The notes beneath the pieces were generated by a model. That model was not told the origin of the DNA, made no database searches, and was given only the letters and a program-made list of their open reading frames with translations. This document shows positions 13,420-14,022 of a stretch of DNA of 14,022 bases, piece by piece. A program made the translations under genes and the position numbers. Source of the DNA: JBLKSS01 sp047607725 (lineage in GTDB: Bacteria; Pseudomonadota; Gammaproteobacteria; Enterobacterales; Enterobacteriaceae). The stretch is taken from assembly GCF_047607725.1 (NCBI RefSeq), contig NZ_JBLKSS010000144.1:1-14022 (forward strand), given 5' to 3'. The stretch's first letter is position 1; every line of letters starts with the position of its first letter.

Positions 13420-14022
13420 ATGATGACCCAAAACGATGATCTTATCAAGACGCTGCATCAACTGATTGATTCAGGTCAGGTAACCCAGGCGCAGATAGTG
13501 CGCGAGACCGTGCAGTCAGGAGCGGTGATATCCAACTTTATCAAAGGGAGTTACGCCGGCAATAACCAGCGGGTCGGTGAACTGTTAACCCGCTGGCTGA
13601 CAGATTATCAGCAAAAAAAGACCTTGCCCGCGCCACCGCAGTTTGTGGAGACGGCCACGGTCAAGGAGATATGGGCGGTGTTCCAGTTTGTCCGGCTGGC
13701 GCAGTGCATGAATGTGATTGTCGGGGTGCCGGGGGTGGGCAAAACCTTTGCCGCCCGCCAGTACTGCCAGCATGCCAATACCTGGATGGTGACCCTTTCC
13801 CCGGCCCACGCCAGCATCACCGAATGTCTGCTGGAGCTGGCGGAAGCGCTGGGCCTTAGCGACCTGCCGAGAAACAAGGGTACGCTGGCGCGCGCGGTAC
13901 GGCGGCGGCTGACCGGCACGAATGGGCTGGTGATTGTCGACGAGGCCGACCACCTGGGCATTGACGGGCTGGAGCAGCTGCGCGCCATTCAGGATGCGAC
14001 CGGCGTCGGGATGGTACTGATT
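13420..14022 (+). CDS. Mu-like transposition ATPase B (partial, runs off the window)
   Basis: MuB is a AAA+ ATPase that coats target DNA, delivers it to the A transpososome and confers target immunity. The 201 codons present match Mu B (312 residues). An N-terminal helix-turn-helix region covers about residues 18-45 (TISSFI-like AVISNFIKGSYAGNNQRV). A linker PAPPQFVETATVKEIW leads to Walker A GVPGVGKT (102-109), the RRKGPLSRALRRR-like segment at 151-163, and Walker B LVIVDEADHLG (170-180). The frame is open to the last base without lesions. The start is ATG 13420 or, by spacing, 13423. It follows A after a 67-bp gap containing a hairpin. Confidence 0.95.
   Translation, partial: MMTQNDDLIKTLHQLIDSGQVTQAQIVRETVQSGAVISNFIKGSYAGNNQRVGELLTRWLTDYQQKKTLPAPPQFVETATVKEIWAVFQFVRLAQCMNVIVGVPGVGKTFAARQYCQHANTWMVTLSPAHASITECLLELAEALGLSDLPRNKGTLARAVRRRLTGTNGLVIVDEADHLGIDGLEQLRAIQDATGVGMVLI

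Larger units (their letters stand above)
10031..14022 (+). mobile_element. Mu-like transposable prophage, left end and early region (continues past window)
   Basis: The order is that of phage Mu: end sites, leftward repressor, divergent early promoter, ner, A and B. The left border is uncertain within about 10023-10035. Similarity to gsiD continues through CGT at 10030. Mu-family ends normally begin with TG, and the only TG that fits is at 10023-10024, which would make the last two gsiD residues (Gly-Arg) a chance match. If the border is 10030/10031, GACGT (10026-10030) is the candidate 5-bp target duplication. The early control region (10031 to about 11400) is AT-rich, whereas A and B are GC-rich. 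The prophage is probably impaired because A carries a TAA. Confidence 0.9.

Noticed and set aside
10031..14022. A defence island, retron or CRISPR in the accessory region.
   Set aside because: All genes present fit the Mu early module. No spaced palindromic arrays, reverse transcriptase or nuclease are seen.

Overview
The window reads as a chromosomal segment of a Sodalis-like gammaproteobacterial insect symbiont (Enterobacterales) carrying the left end of a Mu-like transposable prophage. The evidence is the Enterobacterales gene order ybiT - rlmF - moeB/moeA - iaaA - gsiABCD, close protein similarity to E. coli throughout (recalled, not searched), moderately high GC, and an unusually dense load of pseudogenes. 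The genus is an inference.

Layout. 1-139 is unrecognised sequence joined to the C-terminal half of ybiT (ABC-F ATPase), which carries an in-frame TGA. 866-1087 is intergenic, with a 40-bp direct repeat and a GC-rich hairpin. 1088-2128 is rlmF (23S rRNA m6A1618 methyltransferase), apparently intact but with an extra internal segment. Convergent to it is the leftward moeA-moeB pair (molybdenum cofactor synthesis), broken by at least two frameshifts in moeA and by two amber codons plus a frameshift in moeB. A 354-bp intergenic region follows, with a good sigma70-type promoter for the rightward iaaA-gsiABCD operon (isoaspartyl peptidase and glutathione ABC importer). In this operon a deletion has fused iaaA in frame to gsiA. 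gsiA then has a frameshift and a TAA, and gsiB has two frameshifts and a TGA. gsiC is full length, and gsiD is cut after about 89 codons.

From about 10031 to the window end is the left end of a Mu-like prophage in the classical order attL - c repressor (leftward) - early promoter/operators - ner - A transposase - B ATPase. The left end holds three copies of a candidate transposase-binding site (GAAGT...TTTGATAC). Between the first and second is a run of four GGGAA/GGGAT boxes at exactly 10-bp spacing. The early promoter has a perfect TTGACA box inside a large dyad. The A gene is otherwise complete, with its DDE triad, but has a TAA at codon 40, so the prophage is probably impaired. B is open to the window edge.

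Together the window shows host gene decay: loss of Moco synthesis, glutathione import and isoaspartyl peptidase, and partial loss of an ABC-F factor. A phage insertion inside gsiD adds to it. The least conventional signals are in the phage left end: the site array, the helically phased GGGAA boxes, and a hairpin between A and B whose terminator polarity points against the operon. I see no RNA genes, CRISPR arrays or defence system.
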